From Burkholderiales bacterium (GTDB taxonomy: Bacteria; Pseudomonadota; Gammaproteobacteria; Burkholderiales; JAEUOS01): a DNA stretch of 64,000 nt. The notes beneath the pieces were generated by a model. The model searched no databases and had not been told where the DNA came from. It worked only from the letters and a program-made list of their open reading frames with translations. Below, piece by piece: positions 7,383 to 15,324 of the stretch. The translations under genes were made by a program, and so were the position numbers. The number at the start of each line of letters is the position of its first letter. The stretch's first letter is position 1. The DNA lies in contig CANJDH010000011.1 of assembly GCA_947473125.1 (NCBI GenBank), forward strand, positions 1 to 64,000. Direction: 5' to 3'.

Positions 7383-8357
7383 TCATTCCGGTTCGATGCC
7401 CGCATCCTTGATCGCCCTGGCCCATTTCACCGCTTCACTTGCGGTGCGCTGCGCCAGTGCCTCGGGCGTTCCCGGCTGTGTTTCCATGCCGAGCACGGCA
7501 AAGCGCTCCACGATGTCTTTGGAGCGCGCCGCCGCGTTGATCGCCTCGTTGAGCTTTTGCACCGCGTCGCGCGGGATTCCCGCCGGCGCGTAGGCCGCGA
7601 AGAACGCAATCAACTCGTAATCCTTGAGGCCAGCCGCTTCATTGACAGTCGGCAGATCAGGCACGGCGCGCGAGCGCGTGGTTGACGTTACGGCGAGGGC
7701 GCGCACCTTGCCGGCCTTGACCTGCGGCAGCATCACCGCAAAATCGGCGGTGAACATGTTCACCTGCCCGCCGATGAGGTCGGTCATCGCGTTCGGGCCG
7801 CTCTTGTACGGCACATGGGTCATCTTGATGCCGGCCATGCTGGCGAGCATTTCGGAAGAGATGCGCTGCGAGGTGCTGGCGGTGGCAAACGTGACATTGC
7901 CCGGCTTGGCCTTGGCCAGCGCAATGAATTCGGCCAAGGTTTTTGCCGGTACGTCGTTGTTGACGGCGACAATCAACGGTACCGATCCCATGTAGCCCAG
8001 AGCGGTAAAGGCGGTGTCCTGATCGTAGGGCAGCTTTTTCATCAGGCTTTTGAGGGCCGCGTTGGTGCTGTTGGTGCCGAACAGGATGGTGTAGCCGTCG
8101 GCGGGCGCCTTGGCCACCATGTCGGCGCCGAGCATGCCGTTCACGCCGGCGCGGTTTTCCACCACCACGGGCTGACCGAGTACCTCCGACATCTTGGCGG
8201 CAAAGGCGCGGCCGATCTGGTCGGTGGCGCTGCCCGGGGCAAACGGCACGATCGCCTTGATCGGCTTGGCCGGGTAGGCCTGCGCCAGAGCGGCGCTGGA
8301 CGCTGCGAGCGACAGCGCCATGCCGAGTGCAACAGACAGTCTGGTCAACATCTTCAT
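7383..8357 (-). CDS. Bug/TctC-family periplasmic solute-binding protein
   Basis: This 324-residue secreted binding protein has a signal peptide ending ALAQA (residues 1-26). It then shows YPAKPIKAIVPFAPGSATDQIGR, the hallmark start of the Bug family, the NRAGVNGMLGADMVAKAPADGYT block, and MTHVPYKSG near the centre. Bug proteins bind carboxylates and other small acids in the periplasm. No TctA/TctB membrane genes are adjacent, as is common for orphan Bug genes in Burkholderiales. The ATG at 8357 begins the signal peptide; the frame upstream is not needed. It is downstream of the LVIVD gene but separated by a hairpin, so it probably has its own promoter. The ligand is unknown. Confidence 0.92.
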   Translation of the reverse strand: MKMLTRLSVALGMALSLAASSAALAQAYPAKPIKAIVPFAPGSATDQIGRAFAAKMSEVLGQPVVVENRAGVNGMLGADMVAKAPADGYTILFGTNSTNAALKSLMKKLPYDQDTAFTALGYMGSVPLIVAVNNDVPAKTLAEFIALAKAKPGNVTFATASTSQRISSEMLASMAGIKMTHVPYKSGPNAMTDLIGGQVNMFTADFAVMLPQVKAGKVRALAVTSTTRSRAVPDLPTVNEAAGLKDYELIAFFAAYAPAGIPRDAVQKLNEAINAAARSKDIVERFAVLGMETQPGTPEALAQRTASEAVKWARAIKDAGIEPE

Positions 8358-8429
8358 CGGGTGACTCCGCAAAACGGTACGAAGATGGCATTGTGCCTCA
8401 ACCCGCGAATGGCATCCTGCAGAAATGGA

Positions 8430-8460
8430 AATGGCTCCAGGAGGCGCTTCTGGAGCCATT
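8430..8460 (-). terminator. Hairpin after the LVIVD gene, probable terminator
   Basis: AATGGCTCCAG (8430-8440) pairs perfectly with CTGGAGCCATT (8450-8460) over a 9-base loop. On the minus strand it follows the LVIVD gene stop by 30 bp, with only a weak T-rich tail (TTTCCATTT). Related sequence with CTCCAG and AGCGCT elements lies at 41584-41640. Confidence 0.55.
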
Positions 8461-8489
8461 CTTCACGGCACGGCCGCAATGCGGATGGG

Positions 8490-9830
8490 TCAGCCTTTGT
8501 ATTCCAGCACATGCATGCCGGCGTTCCAGTCGGAGACGAACATCAGGCCTTCCTTGGTGACCCACAGGTCGGCGGTCTTGGCGTCAAGGCCGATGTTGGG
8601 GCGCGGGTCGACCAGCTTCTTGGGCGTAGGCGGCGACCAGTAGGCCACTTCTTTCGGTGCGAACTGATTCTTGATGTCGAACACGCGCACACCGGCATTG
8701 TTGTAGGTGGCGAAGATGGTGTCTTCGGTCTGCATCGACCCGGGGCGATTCTCGTGCAGGTTGTGCGGCCCGAAGGTACCGGGCTGCGAACAGTAGTCGC
8801 GGTCTGTCGGGGTCGGCAGGGTCGCGATCGGCACCGGTGATTCGGGTGCGCGCATGTCGAGCACGAAAGTGTGGAAGGTGCCCTTGGCACATTTCTGGGC
8901 ATTGGCTTCGTCGGCGATCACGGCCAGCTTGCGGCCCGGCAACACCAGCGGCGTGTGCGTGCCGCCAGGGAACGGCGGCGACCAGTTGATGCGCGAGATC
9001 AGTTTCGGATTGGCCGGGTCGGTGAGGTCGTGCACCGTGAGGCCGCCGTCACGCCAGGCGCCCAGGCCGATGTTGCCGCCGGTGAGCATGTGGTGCAGGG
9101 CGTAGCGCTTGCCCTTGGGATTCTGCGGCGTTTCACCGGCGGCGCGATTCATGCCGGGCAGCGCCCACTTGGAGACGATTTCCGGCTTGGTGATGTTCTG
9201 CAGGTCGACCACACACAGCATGTGGTCGGTGTAGCCGTCGAAATGCGCCGACACATAGGCGTAGCGCCCGCCGGTCCACCAAGTGCGGTTGATGCCGATG
9301 CCGGGCATTTCCAGGAAGGCGATCTCCTTCATGTCGGCAGGATTGGAGATGTCGTGAATCGACAGGCCGGAGCGGAATTTCTGGCGCTTGGTCAGGGTGT
9401 CGACCGGGTTGTTCTCGAAGTAGCCGCGCAGGCCGTCATACGATTGCATCGACACGATGTTGGCACCGTTGGCGACCAGCATGATGTCGTCGTGCGTCTG
9501 GATCTGGTGCGTGCGCGTGCCTTTGCCGGCGGTAAAGAAGTGCACCGGCTTGAGCTTGCGCGGGTTGGACGCATCGAGCACGGTAATCCCGTCGCTGAAC
9601 ATGTGGCCGACAAACACATGTTTCGTTTTGGGCGAGTACATCACCTGCACACCGTCGGGCTTGCCGCCCTGGTCGCTGTAGGACACATGCTTGATGCGGT
9701 GGCCGATGCCTTGCGGCGGGACCGGCTTGTCTGCTTTCTTGGTCGCAGCCTGCGCAACCAGCGGGGTGCTGCCCAATGCGGCCATCCCGAGCAGGCGTTT
9801 GAGGTGGTCACGTCTCGTCATGTTGCCCAT
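8490..9830 (-). CDS. Tat-exported LVIVD-repeat beta-propeller-type protein
   Basis: This 446-residue protein has a twin-arginine signal (MTRRDHLKRLLG, hydrophobic stretch, cleavage after VAQA). The mature part contains repeated LVIVD-like strands such as GITVLDASNP, GLSIHDISNPADM, GLTVHDLTDPANP and GVRVFDIKN, each ending with a D-x-(S/T)-x-P turn, consistent with a seven-blade-like propeller. The function is unknown; proteins of this type are often near quinoprotein or cytochrome genes, as here. The ATG at 9830 has a near-perfect GGAGG five bases away and is preferred over the frame extending to 9875. Tat export suggests folding, and perhaps a cofactor, before secretion. Confidence 0.8.
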   Translation of the reverse strand: MGNMTRRDHLKRLLGMAALGSTPLVAQAATKKADKPVPPQGIGHRIKHVSYSDQGGKPDGVQVMYSPKTKHVFVGHMFSDGITVLDASNPRKLKPVHFFTAGKGTRTHQIQTHDDIMLVANGANIVSMQSYDGLRGYFENNPVDTLTKRQKFRSGLSIHDISNPADMKEIAFLEMPGIGINRTWWTGGRYAYVSAHFDGYTDHMLCVVDLQNITKPEIVSKWALPGMNRAAGETPQNPKGKRYALHHMLTGGNIGLGAWRDGGLTVHDLTDPANPKLISRINWSPPFPGGTHTPLVLPGRKLAVIADEANAQKCAKGTFHTFVLDMRAPESPVPIATLPTPTDRDYCSQPGTFGPHNLHENRPGSMQTEDTIFATYNNAGVRVFDIKNQFAPKEVAYWSPPTPKKLVDPRPNIGLDAKTADLWVTKEGLMFVSDWNAGMHVLEYKG

Positions 9831-9890
9831 ATTGCCTCCTGAAGGGCCGCGAAGGCCCGATTGAAAATTCAGCATTTTTCTGTTTTTGGC

Positions 9891-9916
9891 GATGCATCTG
9901 CCGGGTCGGATGCATC
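9891..9916. promoter_or_regulatory. Twin GATGCATC palindromes upstream of the LVIVD gene
   Basis: The 8-bp palindrome GATGCATC occurs at 9891-9898 and again at 9909-9916, 18 bp apart centre to centre, in the 205-bp gap between the AraC-type gene and the LVIVD gene. The spacing fits two dimers on a similar helix face. Which regulator would bind is unknown; the adjacent AraC-type protein is a candidate. Confidence 0.3.
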
Positions 9917-10035
9917 ATGCAAGACTAGCGTCCGCAATGCCGCAGCATCATGGAGAAAATTACGTTTTTCTTGGACGATTCCGCGCACCCGTGCTGCACT
10001 GCACATCCACTCCTGAGGAGCCTTAGCCTGTGTGC

Positions 10036-10962
10036 TCATCGCGGGCCGCTGGTCGAGGCGCGCACGCTGTCGCGATAGGTTCTCGGACTCTGCCCAAACC
10101 ACTGCTTGAAGCGACGGGTAAAATAGGCCTCGTCGGCGAAACCCGAGGCGTGCGCGACATCGGCGATGCGCGCGCTGGTGTTGGCGAGCAGTTCCTGGGC
10201 GCGCTCCATGCGGCGCTCGGTGACCAGCTCGGTAAACGTCTTGCCGGTATCCTTCTTGAGCAGGTGCGCCAGATAGTTGGGTGACAGGAACGCCGCCGCA
10301 GCGGCGTCGGCCAGAGCCACCTCTTCGGTCAAATGCGCACGAATGTAGTGAGCAACGCGCTGCAGCGCATCGCGCCGGCTGGTCTGCTGCGCCTGTCCGG
10401 CAGCGAGGCGCAGGATTTCGCTTTCGTGCTTGCGGCAAACCAGGCCAATCAGCTGCAGCAGCAGGCCACGAATCAATTCAAGCGAGCCAAAGCGCCGTGC
10501 CGCATTCTCCGCAAAGAGGCGCTCGATCAACTGCTCGATCTCGGCGAACTCAGCTTCCACAAAATCGAAGTCAATGTATTCCTGGAACAGGAAGGGCGCG
10601 AACTCGGGCGCCTTGGCGATCGGCACGTCTTCCAGGTCCAGCGGGTCAATGTCGAGGTCGGGCCGCAGGAAGCGCTGCACAATGTTGATGATCACGTAAC
10701 GCGACCCAGCCGGATGCGGGATGAAATGCACGCGATGCGGCAGGATGAAGCTCAGGCAGCCGCGCCGGAACGGACGTACGCTTCCGCCCACCGTCTGATG
10801 GGTCGTTCCGGCGAGGTTGATCTGGATCTGGAAATATTCGTGGCGATGCGGGCTCGATTGTCCGGGACGTACGTTCTGCTCGCGGATGTCGAAGTCGAGG
10901 TGCTCGGCAGTGTCCAACATGCCGAGCGTCTTGATGTCCCGCAGGTTGATCACAGTACCCAT
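10036..10962 (-). CDS. AraC-family transcriptional regulator with cupin sensor domain
   Basis: This 308-residue regulator has an N-terminal cupin-like sensing domain (SSPHRHEYFQIQINLAG) and a C-terminal double helix-turn-helix (from about residue 205). The second helix pair reads RIADVAHASGFADEAYFTRR followed by FKQWFGQSPRTYR, the standard AraC signature. The ATG at 10962 begins the conserved protein. It lies between the PQQ/TonB operon and the LVIVD gene, all on the same strand, so it may control either. The inducer cannot be read from sequence. Confidence 0.9.
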   Translation of the reverse strand: MGTVINLRDIKTLGMLDTAEHLDFDIREQNVRPGQSSPHRHEYFQIQINLAGTTHQTVGGSVRPFRRGCLSFILPHRVHFIPHPAGSRYVIINIVQRFLRPDLDIDPLDLEDVPIAKAPEFAPFLFQEYIDFDFVEAEFAEIEQLIERLFAENAARRFGSLELIRGLLLQLIGLVCRKHESEILRLAAGQAQQTSRRDALQRVAHYIRAHLTEEVALADAAAAAFLSPNYLAHLLKKDTGKTFTELVTERRMERAQELLANTSARIADVAHASGFADEAYFTRRFKQWFGQSPRTYRDSVRASTSGPR

Positions 10963-11012
10963 GGCTGATTCTCTATCGGTCCGATTCGCACAGCGCGCAG
11001 CATACGCCGCTT

Positions 11013-11032
11013 TGCCTGGGCCGGCCCAGGCA
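11013..11032. repeat. 20-bp perfect palindrome in the AraC upstream region
   Basis: TGCCTGGGCC is followed directly by its reverse complement in the 151-bp gap between the receptor stop and the regulator start. It has no T run and could be a stem for RNA structure or a binding site. A second imperfect repeat (GAGAACCGCT...AGCGGTCTC, about 11071-11094) lies nearer the receptor gene. Confidence 0.5.
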
Positions 11033-11113
11033 CTTCGATTCGGCCGGGGCGGCGGCGGCAAGATGTCACGAGAACCGCTCCTGCAGCGGTCTCAGAGCAT
11101 GCTGCTGGAGGTA

Positions 11114-13261
11114 CTAATCGAAGCGAATCGCGGCGCTGAACCCCAGGGTCCAGTTGCGGCCCGGCGCAGGCTCAAAAAAGCGGCCGTTGGTTTCGTTGAC
11201 GATCACCGACCCGCTGTAACGCGTGTTGCCAATATTGTCGATGCGCAGGAACTCCGAAATCGTCCACTTGCCGCTGCGTTGCTCGAAACCACCACGCAGG
11301 TTGGCCACGGTGTAACCGGCTGCGGCGTCGCTGTTGCGGTCATCGGCAAACATCTGCGCGACGCGACGCGCCTCCAGCGCGACGTAAGGATTGCCAAGGT
11401 CATTGCCGCGCGGCGCACGCCATAGCGCTTCGACAAACAGGCTGCGACGCGGCACGCCAGGGAGCGCATTGCCTGCGGCCACCGGAACGTTGGGCGCGGC
11501 ACACGGTACCAGCAGGCAGGTCAGGAACCCGTCTCGATAGGTCGCTTCAATCAGGGTATACGCCGCGCTCAAGCTGACGCCGGCACCAATCAACTTGCTC
11601 GCCGCCAGCTCGATGCCGCGCCGCTGGGTACGACCGGCATTCTGAAAAATGGCGCGTCCGCCTGCGTTGGTCAGGGTGACGATCTCGTCAACGGTGTCGG
11701 CGCGGAACAAAGCGGCGGTCACGGTACCGCCCTCAATCTGCGCCTTCAGGCCAAGCTCCGTGTGCCGGCTGGTTGCCGGCTTGAGCGCGAAATTGAGGCC
11801 TGTGCCGCTGGCGCGATAGGCGAGCTCATTGAAGGTGGGCGTTTCATACCCGCGCCCGACAGTGGCATACAGGTTCAGGCGCTCGGTGGCGCTCCACACA
11901 ATGCCAGCCGCCGGCGTGGTCGCGCGATAAGTGGTTGCACCGCTGTCGTCACCATTCCCCGTGACGATAAAGTTGTCACGCGAATTGAAGGCCACGGCCG
12001 AATGACGCGCACCCGCCGATAGTTTGATCGTCGGCCAGGCCTGCCACTCACCCTGGATGAACTGGCTGAAATTGGTGACGCGATTGTTTTCGTCGCGACG
12101 CAACGCCCCCAATACCCCTAGGGCCGTCGGTGCGGCAGACGTGCCAAGAAAGTTGAGGTAGCCGCGGCGCAATTCGTTCTGGATTTCACGGCTGACGCCC
12201 GCCGTCAGGTGGTAGGCGCCGTCACGGGCAAAGCCCTTGTGGATCCAGCGTGCATCGAATCCGTAATAGCCGCGATCAAGGTCAATTACACCGCCCGGGC
12301 TGGCGGCGCCTGCCTGGGTGGCGGTCGGGATCGCCTGGTATTGCTCGATCTTGCGCTCACCGAAATAACCCGAGACGCGCAGCTGGTTCTGCGGCGAAAA
12401 CGCGTGCTCCAGCACCATGCCCGACTGCGCCTGGTAGGTCGATTTGCGCGTGTTGAACTGCAGTGCGGTCGGCGTAGCCTGGCCCGGGTTTGCTGCCAGT
12501 TCAGCGCGCGTCAAGCCGAGCGCGTCTTGAGCATTGGGCATGTTGACGCGGTTATAGGTGACGGCGAGCGTGGTGGCGTCGGACAGGCGGAATTTGACGC
12601 GCGCATTCTCGAGCTCGCGCCGTGCCGCGTTGTGGTCGCGCGAGCCATCGGTGGCAAACTGGCTCGCATCAAGGGTGTAACCAGTGTTGCCAACCGTCCC
12701 CGCCACCTGCATGCCAAGGCGCCAGGTGCGAAAGCTGCCGTAGCTCGCCGACGGTGTGATGCGCAAGCCCTGCGGCGCTTCTTCACTGAAAATGGCAATG
12801 ACGCCACCGGCCGCATTGCCGTGCAATGCGGAGAACGGCCCGCGCAGCACTTCAACACGCTCGGCTGACGACAGCGAAAAATGGGACGCCTGCCCCGAGC
12901 CATCCGGCATACTCGCCGGAATGCCGTCGGCGTACAGGCGAATCCCGCGCACGCCGAACGATGAGCGCGCGCCGAACCCGCGCGACGAAATCTGCAGATC
13001 CTGCGCGTAGTTTTGCCGGTCGCCGATGTTGAGGCCTGGCACCCGCGCCAGGGTTTCAGACAGGTTGACCTGCCGCTGTCCCTCCTTGAGCGCACGGCCC
13101 GAGACTACATCCACCGCTGCGGGCGTTTCGAACGCCGGTTGCGCGACGCTGGTCGCGGTCACGACGACCGACGGCGGCTCGCCGTCGGCAGTGAGCGGCG
13201 GCGTTTGCGCGAACGCGGCGCCGGAAACGAGCAGCGTTGCAAGTGCCCTGCCACCCCTCAT
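11114..13261 (-). CDS. pqqU: TonB-dependent outer-membrane receptor, PqqU/YncD-like
   Basis: This 715-residue TonB-dependent receptor has a short signal peptide (cut after AAFAQ), a TonB-box-like VVVTAT, a plug domain and a 22-strand-type barrel. Several blocks agree closely with E. coli YncD (PqqU), the PQQ importer, as I remember it: RQNYAQDLQISSRGFG, RGIRLYADGIPASMPDG, VEVLRGPFSALHGNAAGG, and a C-terminus with GSVIVNETNGRFFEPAPGRN ending in Ala-x-Arg-Phe-Asp. Its start overlaps the stop of the cytochrome c gene (ATGA), and a PQQ-type sugar dehydrogenase lies two genes upstream. That supports uptake of the quinone cofactor across the outer membrane. A siderophore role is less likely. Confidence 0.85.
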   Translation of the reverse strand: MRGGRALATLLVSGAAFAQTPPLTADGEPPSVVVTATSVAQPAFETPAAVDVVSGRALKEGQRQVNLSETLARVPGLNIGDRQNYAQDLQISSRGFGARSSFGVRGIRLYADGIPASMPDGSGQASHFSLSSAERVEVLRGPFSALHGNAAGGVIAIFSEEAPQGLRITPSASYGSFRTWRLGMQVAGTVGNTGYTLDASQFATDGSRDHNAARRELENARVKFRLSDATTLAVTYNRVNMPNAQDALGLTRAELAANPGQATPTALQFNTRKSTYQAQSGMVLEHAFSPQNQLRVSGYFGERKIEQYQAIPTATQAGAASPGGVIDLDRGYYGFDARWIHKGFARDGAYHLTAGVSREIQNELRRGYLNFLGTSAAPTALGVLGALRRDENNRVTNFSQFIQGEWQAWPTIKLSAGARHSAVAFNSRDNFIVTGNGDDSGATTYRATTPAAGIVWSATERLNLYATVGRGYETPTFNELAYRASGTGLNFALKPATSRHTELGLKAQIEGGTVTAALFRADTVDEIVTLTNAGGRAIFQNAGRTQRRGIELAASKLIGAGVSLSAAYTLIEATYRDGFLTCLLVPCAAPNVPVAAGNALPGVPRRSLFVEALWRAPRGNDLGNPYVALEARRVAQMFADDRNSDAAAGYTVANLRGGFEQRSGKWTISEFLRIDNIGNTRYSGSVIVNETNGRFFEPAPGRNWTLGFSAAIRFD

Positions 13262-13890
13262 GGCGCAGCGAGGCTCGCCAGGTAGTCTGCCAGCACCTCG
13301 ATGTCGGCCTGCGACAGTGCCTGGGTGGCCGACGTCATGGTGCCGTCAAAGTCGGCGCGCGTCGTCGCACGGAACTGGCGCAGCTGGCTCAGCAGATATT
13401 CGTGCCGTTGGCTGGCAATGCGCGGAATGTGCTGCTGGCCGGTCAGCGTCGCGGTGTGGCAGGCAACGCAGTTTTGCGCCCGGGTAATCGCCTTGCCCTC
13501 GGCGATGCGTTCCGGCGTGGTCTTGTGCGCCGGCGGTGCCATTTTCTGCGACGAGAAGTAGGCCGCTAGGTCATTGAGGTCGGCGTTGCTGAGCTTCTCG
13601 ACAAAGGGGGTCATCTGGTCGTTCTTGCGCCGCCCTTCGCGAAACATGAACAGGGCCGTGACGATAAACTGGCGCGGTTGGCCGGCCAGTGAGGGCGTAC
13701 CGGGAATCACCGAATTGCCGTCGGCGCCATGGCAAGCCGCGCACACTTGTGCCTTGACGCGCCCCTCTTCCAAACCCGCGTGGCTAGTAGGTGATAGGCA
13801 GGCCAGAACAAAAACGGCGGCCGTTTGCACGGCCGCCGTTCTGCTCCGCTGCCGCGCGCCCACAGGGCGCGCGAAGCGGGAGAGGATCAT
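13258..13890 (-). CDS. Dihaem class I cytochrome c (c4-type), periplasmic
   Basis: This 210-residue exported cytochrome has a signal peptide with an Arg-rich n-region and cleavage near TSHA (residue 38). Two haem sites follow: CAACH at residues 50-54 and CVACH at 141-145, each in a cytochrome c fold, which is the c4 arrangement. It should carry electrons from the quinoprotein to the respiratory chain. The gene overlaps both neighbours by 4 bp (ATGA at each end), so it is translationally coupled to the sugar dehydrogenase and the PqqU-like receptor. A strong terminator-like hairpin lies inside the signal-peptide coding region. Confidence 0.88.
   Translation of the reverse strand: MILSRFARPVGARQRSRTAAVQTAAVFVLACLSPTSHAGLEEGRVKAQVCAACHGADGNSVIPGTPSLAGQPRQFIVTALFMFREGRRKNDQMTPFVEKLSNADLNDLAAYFSSQKMAPPAHKTTPERIAEGKAITRAQNCVACHTATLTGQQHIPRIASQRHEYLLSQLRQFRATTRADFDGTMTSATQALSQADIEVLADYLASLAAP
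13806..13840 (-). terminator. Terminator-like hairpin inside the cytochrome c signal-peptide region
   Basis: AACGGCGGCCGT (13813-13824 on the plus strand) pairs with ACGGCCGCCGTT (13829-13840) over a 4-base loop. Read on the minus strand the stem is followed by TTTTTGTT. That is a textbook intrinsic terminator shape, about 50 bp after the dehydrogenase stop and within the next open frame. It could cause partial termination between the two genes. Confidence 0.55.
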
Positions 13891-15125
13891 GAAGCTTTTT
13901 TGGCGTAGCTGACGCGGTAGATGATGCCGTTGTAATCGTCCGAGAACAGGATCGAACCGTCTTTCATCTGCAGCACGTCGACCGGACGGCCCCACATCGG
14001 CGGGTCGCCTGCAGCATTTTCCAGGAAGCCGTCAACGAAGGGATGTGACGTCACCTTGCCTTTGGCATCCACTGAAACGCGGATCAGGTTGTAGCCGTGC
14101 TTGGGGTCGCGATTCCAGGAACCGTGCTGGGCAATGATCATGCTGTTCTGATATTCCTTGGGGAACATCTTGCCGGTATAGAACTTCATGCCGAGCGGAG
14201 CGATGTGCGCGCCGAGCTTGAGTTCGGGTTTGGTGAACTGGTCGCAGGAGCGGTGCTGGCCGAAGATCGGATCGAGCACATCGCCCTGATGGCAATACGG
14301 AAAGCCAAAATGCTGGCCTTTGGTTTTGACCACGTTGAGTTCATCATTCGGCAGGTCGGTGCCCATCCAGTCGCGGCCATGCTCGGTGAACCAGAGCTGC
14401 TTGGTCTTGGGGTGGAACGCCATGCCGACGCTGTTGCGAACGCCCTGCGCGAAATTTTCCAGCGTGCCGGTTTTCGGATCGACGCGCACGATCGACGCTT
14501 CGTTGTAGTTCGGCATGGTGATGTTTTGCGGCGAGCCGATGTTGAAATAGAGCTTGCCGTCCGGGCCCAGCGCCAGATACTTCCAGAAGTGGCCAGGCTG
14601 GCTGTTCGGATCGAGGTTGTCGATCACAACCTTGCCTTCACCGGGATTGTCGAGTTTCGACTCGATGCCGTCATAGCGGGTAATGCGATGGCGCTCGGCT
14701 ACGTACAGCGTGCCCTTGTCGAACGCGACGCCATTGGGCGACTTCATGCCCTTCATGATGGTCTTGACTTCGCGCTTGCCGCCGTTGTCGACAATCGCAT
14801 AGACGTTGGACAGGTTGCGGTTGCTGACAAACACGGTGCCGTTGTCGCCAAGCGCCAGCGAGCGCGCCTCGGGCACGTTGTCGACCCATACTTCGATCTT
14901 GAAGCCGTCCGGCACGCGCAGTTTGCTGACCGGCAGGTCTTTGGATGGGCGGCCGGTGAGGTGCGGCGCGAAGGGGTGCAGCGGCGACTGGGACAGCTCC
15001 GCTGCCATACCCTGTTTCCAGGCTGGCGCGCCGGCCGGGGTAGCGGGGGTGACGCCTGCCTGGGCAAATACGGCGCCGGCAACCGCTGCCAGCACGGCCG
15101 CGCCGAGGATGTTGTGAATACGCAT
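13887..15125 (-). CDS. PQQ-dependent sugar (aldose/sorbosone-type) dehydrogenase
   Basis: This 412-residue secreted quinoprotein belongs to the soluble glucose/sorbosone dehydrogenase family (COG2133-like propeller). The signal peptide ends AVFAQA. Family features are visible: LPDGFKIEVW-type first strand (VPDGFKIEVWVDNV), PNGVAFDKGTLYVAERHRI, the active-site His in GHFWKYLALGPDGKLYFNIG, the GVRNSVGMAFHPKTKQLWFTEHG block and a final DGSILFSDDYNGIIYRVSY strand. It would oxidise a sugar or alcohol in the periplasm using PQQ. The ATG at 15125 follows an AGGAGAGAG site. It leads an operon with the cytochrome c and the PqqU-like receptor. No PQQ biosynthesis genes are in the window. Confidence 0.87.
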   Translation of the reverse strand: MRIHNILGAAVLAAVAGAVFAQAGVTPATPAGAPAWKQGMAAELSQSPLHPFAPHLTGRPSKDLPVSKLRVPDGFKIEVWVDNVPEARSLALGDNGTVFVSNRNLSNVYAIVDNGGKREVKTIMKGMKSPNGVAFDKGTLYVAERHRITRYDGIESKLDNPGEGKVVIDNLDPNSQPGHFWKYLALGPDGKLYFNIGSPQNITMPNYNEASIVRVDPKTGTLENFAQGVRNSVGMAFHPKTKQLWFTEHGRDWMGTDLPNDELNVVKTKGQHFGFPYCHQGDVLDPIFGQHRSCDQFTKPELKLGAHIAPLGMKFYTGKMFPKEYQNSMIIAQHGSWNRDPKHGYNLIRVSVDAKGKVTSHPFVDGFLENAAGDPPMWGRPVDVLQMKDGSILFSDDYNGIIYRVSYAKKAS

Positions 15126-15246
15126 GTTGTCTCTCTCCTGTGTTGTCCTCCGCTGGCACGTCAGGGCATGCCAGCGGGGAAGGCATTGTAGGCGCGCTTG
15201 GGGCGGATTGCCAAGTGCCTGAGTCAACGGTATTTTGACATCACCC

Positions 15247-15276
15247 TGAAAACCGTTGGTGGGAGCGGATCTCCGA
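15247..15276. repeat. GGTGGGAGCGG dispersed repeat, copy 1
   Basis: TGAAAACCGTTGGTGGGAGC followed by GGATCTCCGAC lies in the 199-bp gap between soxA and the sugar dehydrogenase. Similar copies occur at 26864, 32788, 58575, 60471 and 60512. It resembles short REP-like intergenic repeats of proteobacteria. Confidence 0.6.
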
Positions 15277-15324
15277 CTGTTTATCGAACGCTAATCGAGA
15301 TCTCGGTGACGCACTGCAGCATAC

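Noticed and set aside
15121-15185. CTCCT-rich stretch plus hairpin as a third small RNA
   Set aside because: The CTCCT motifs are the complement of the sugar dehydrogenase ribosome site, and the hairpin (CGCTGGCA/TGCCAGCG) has no T run.
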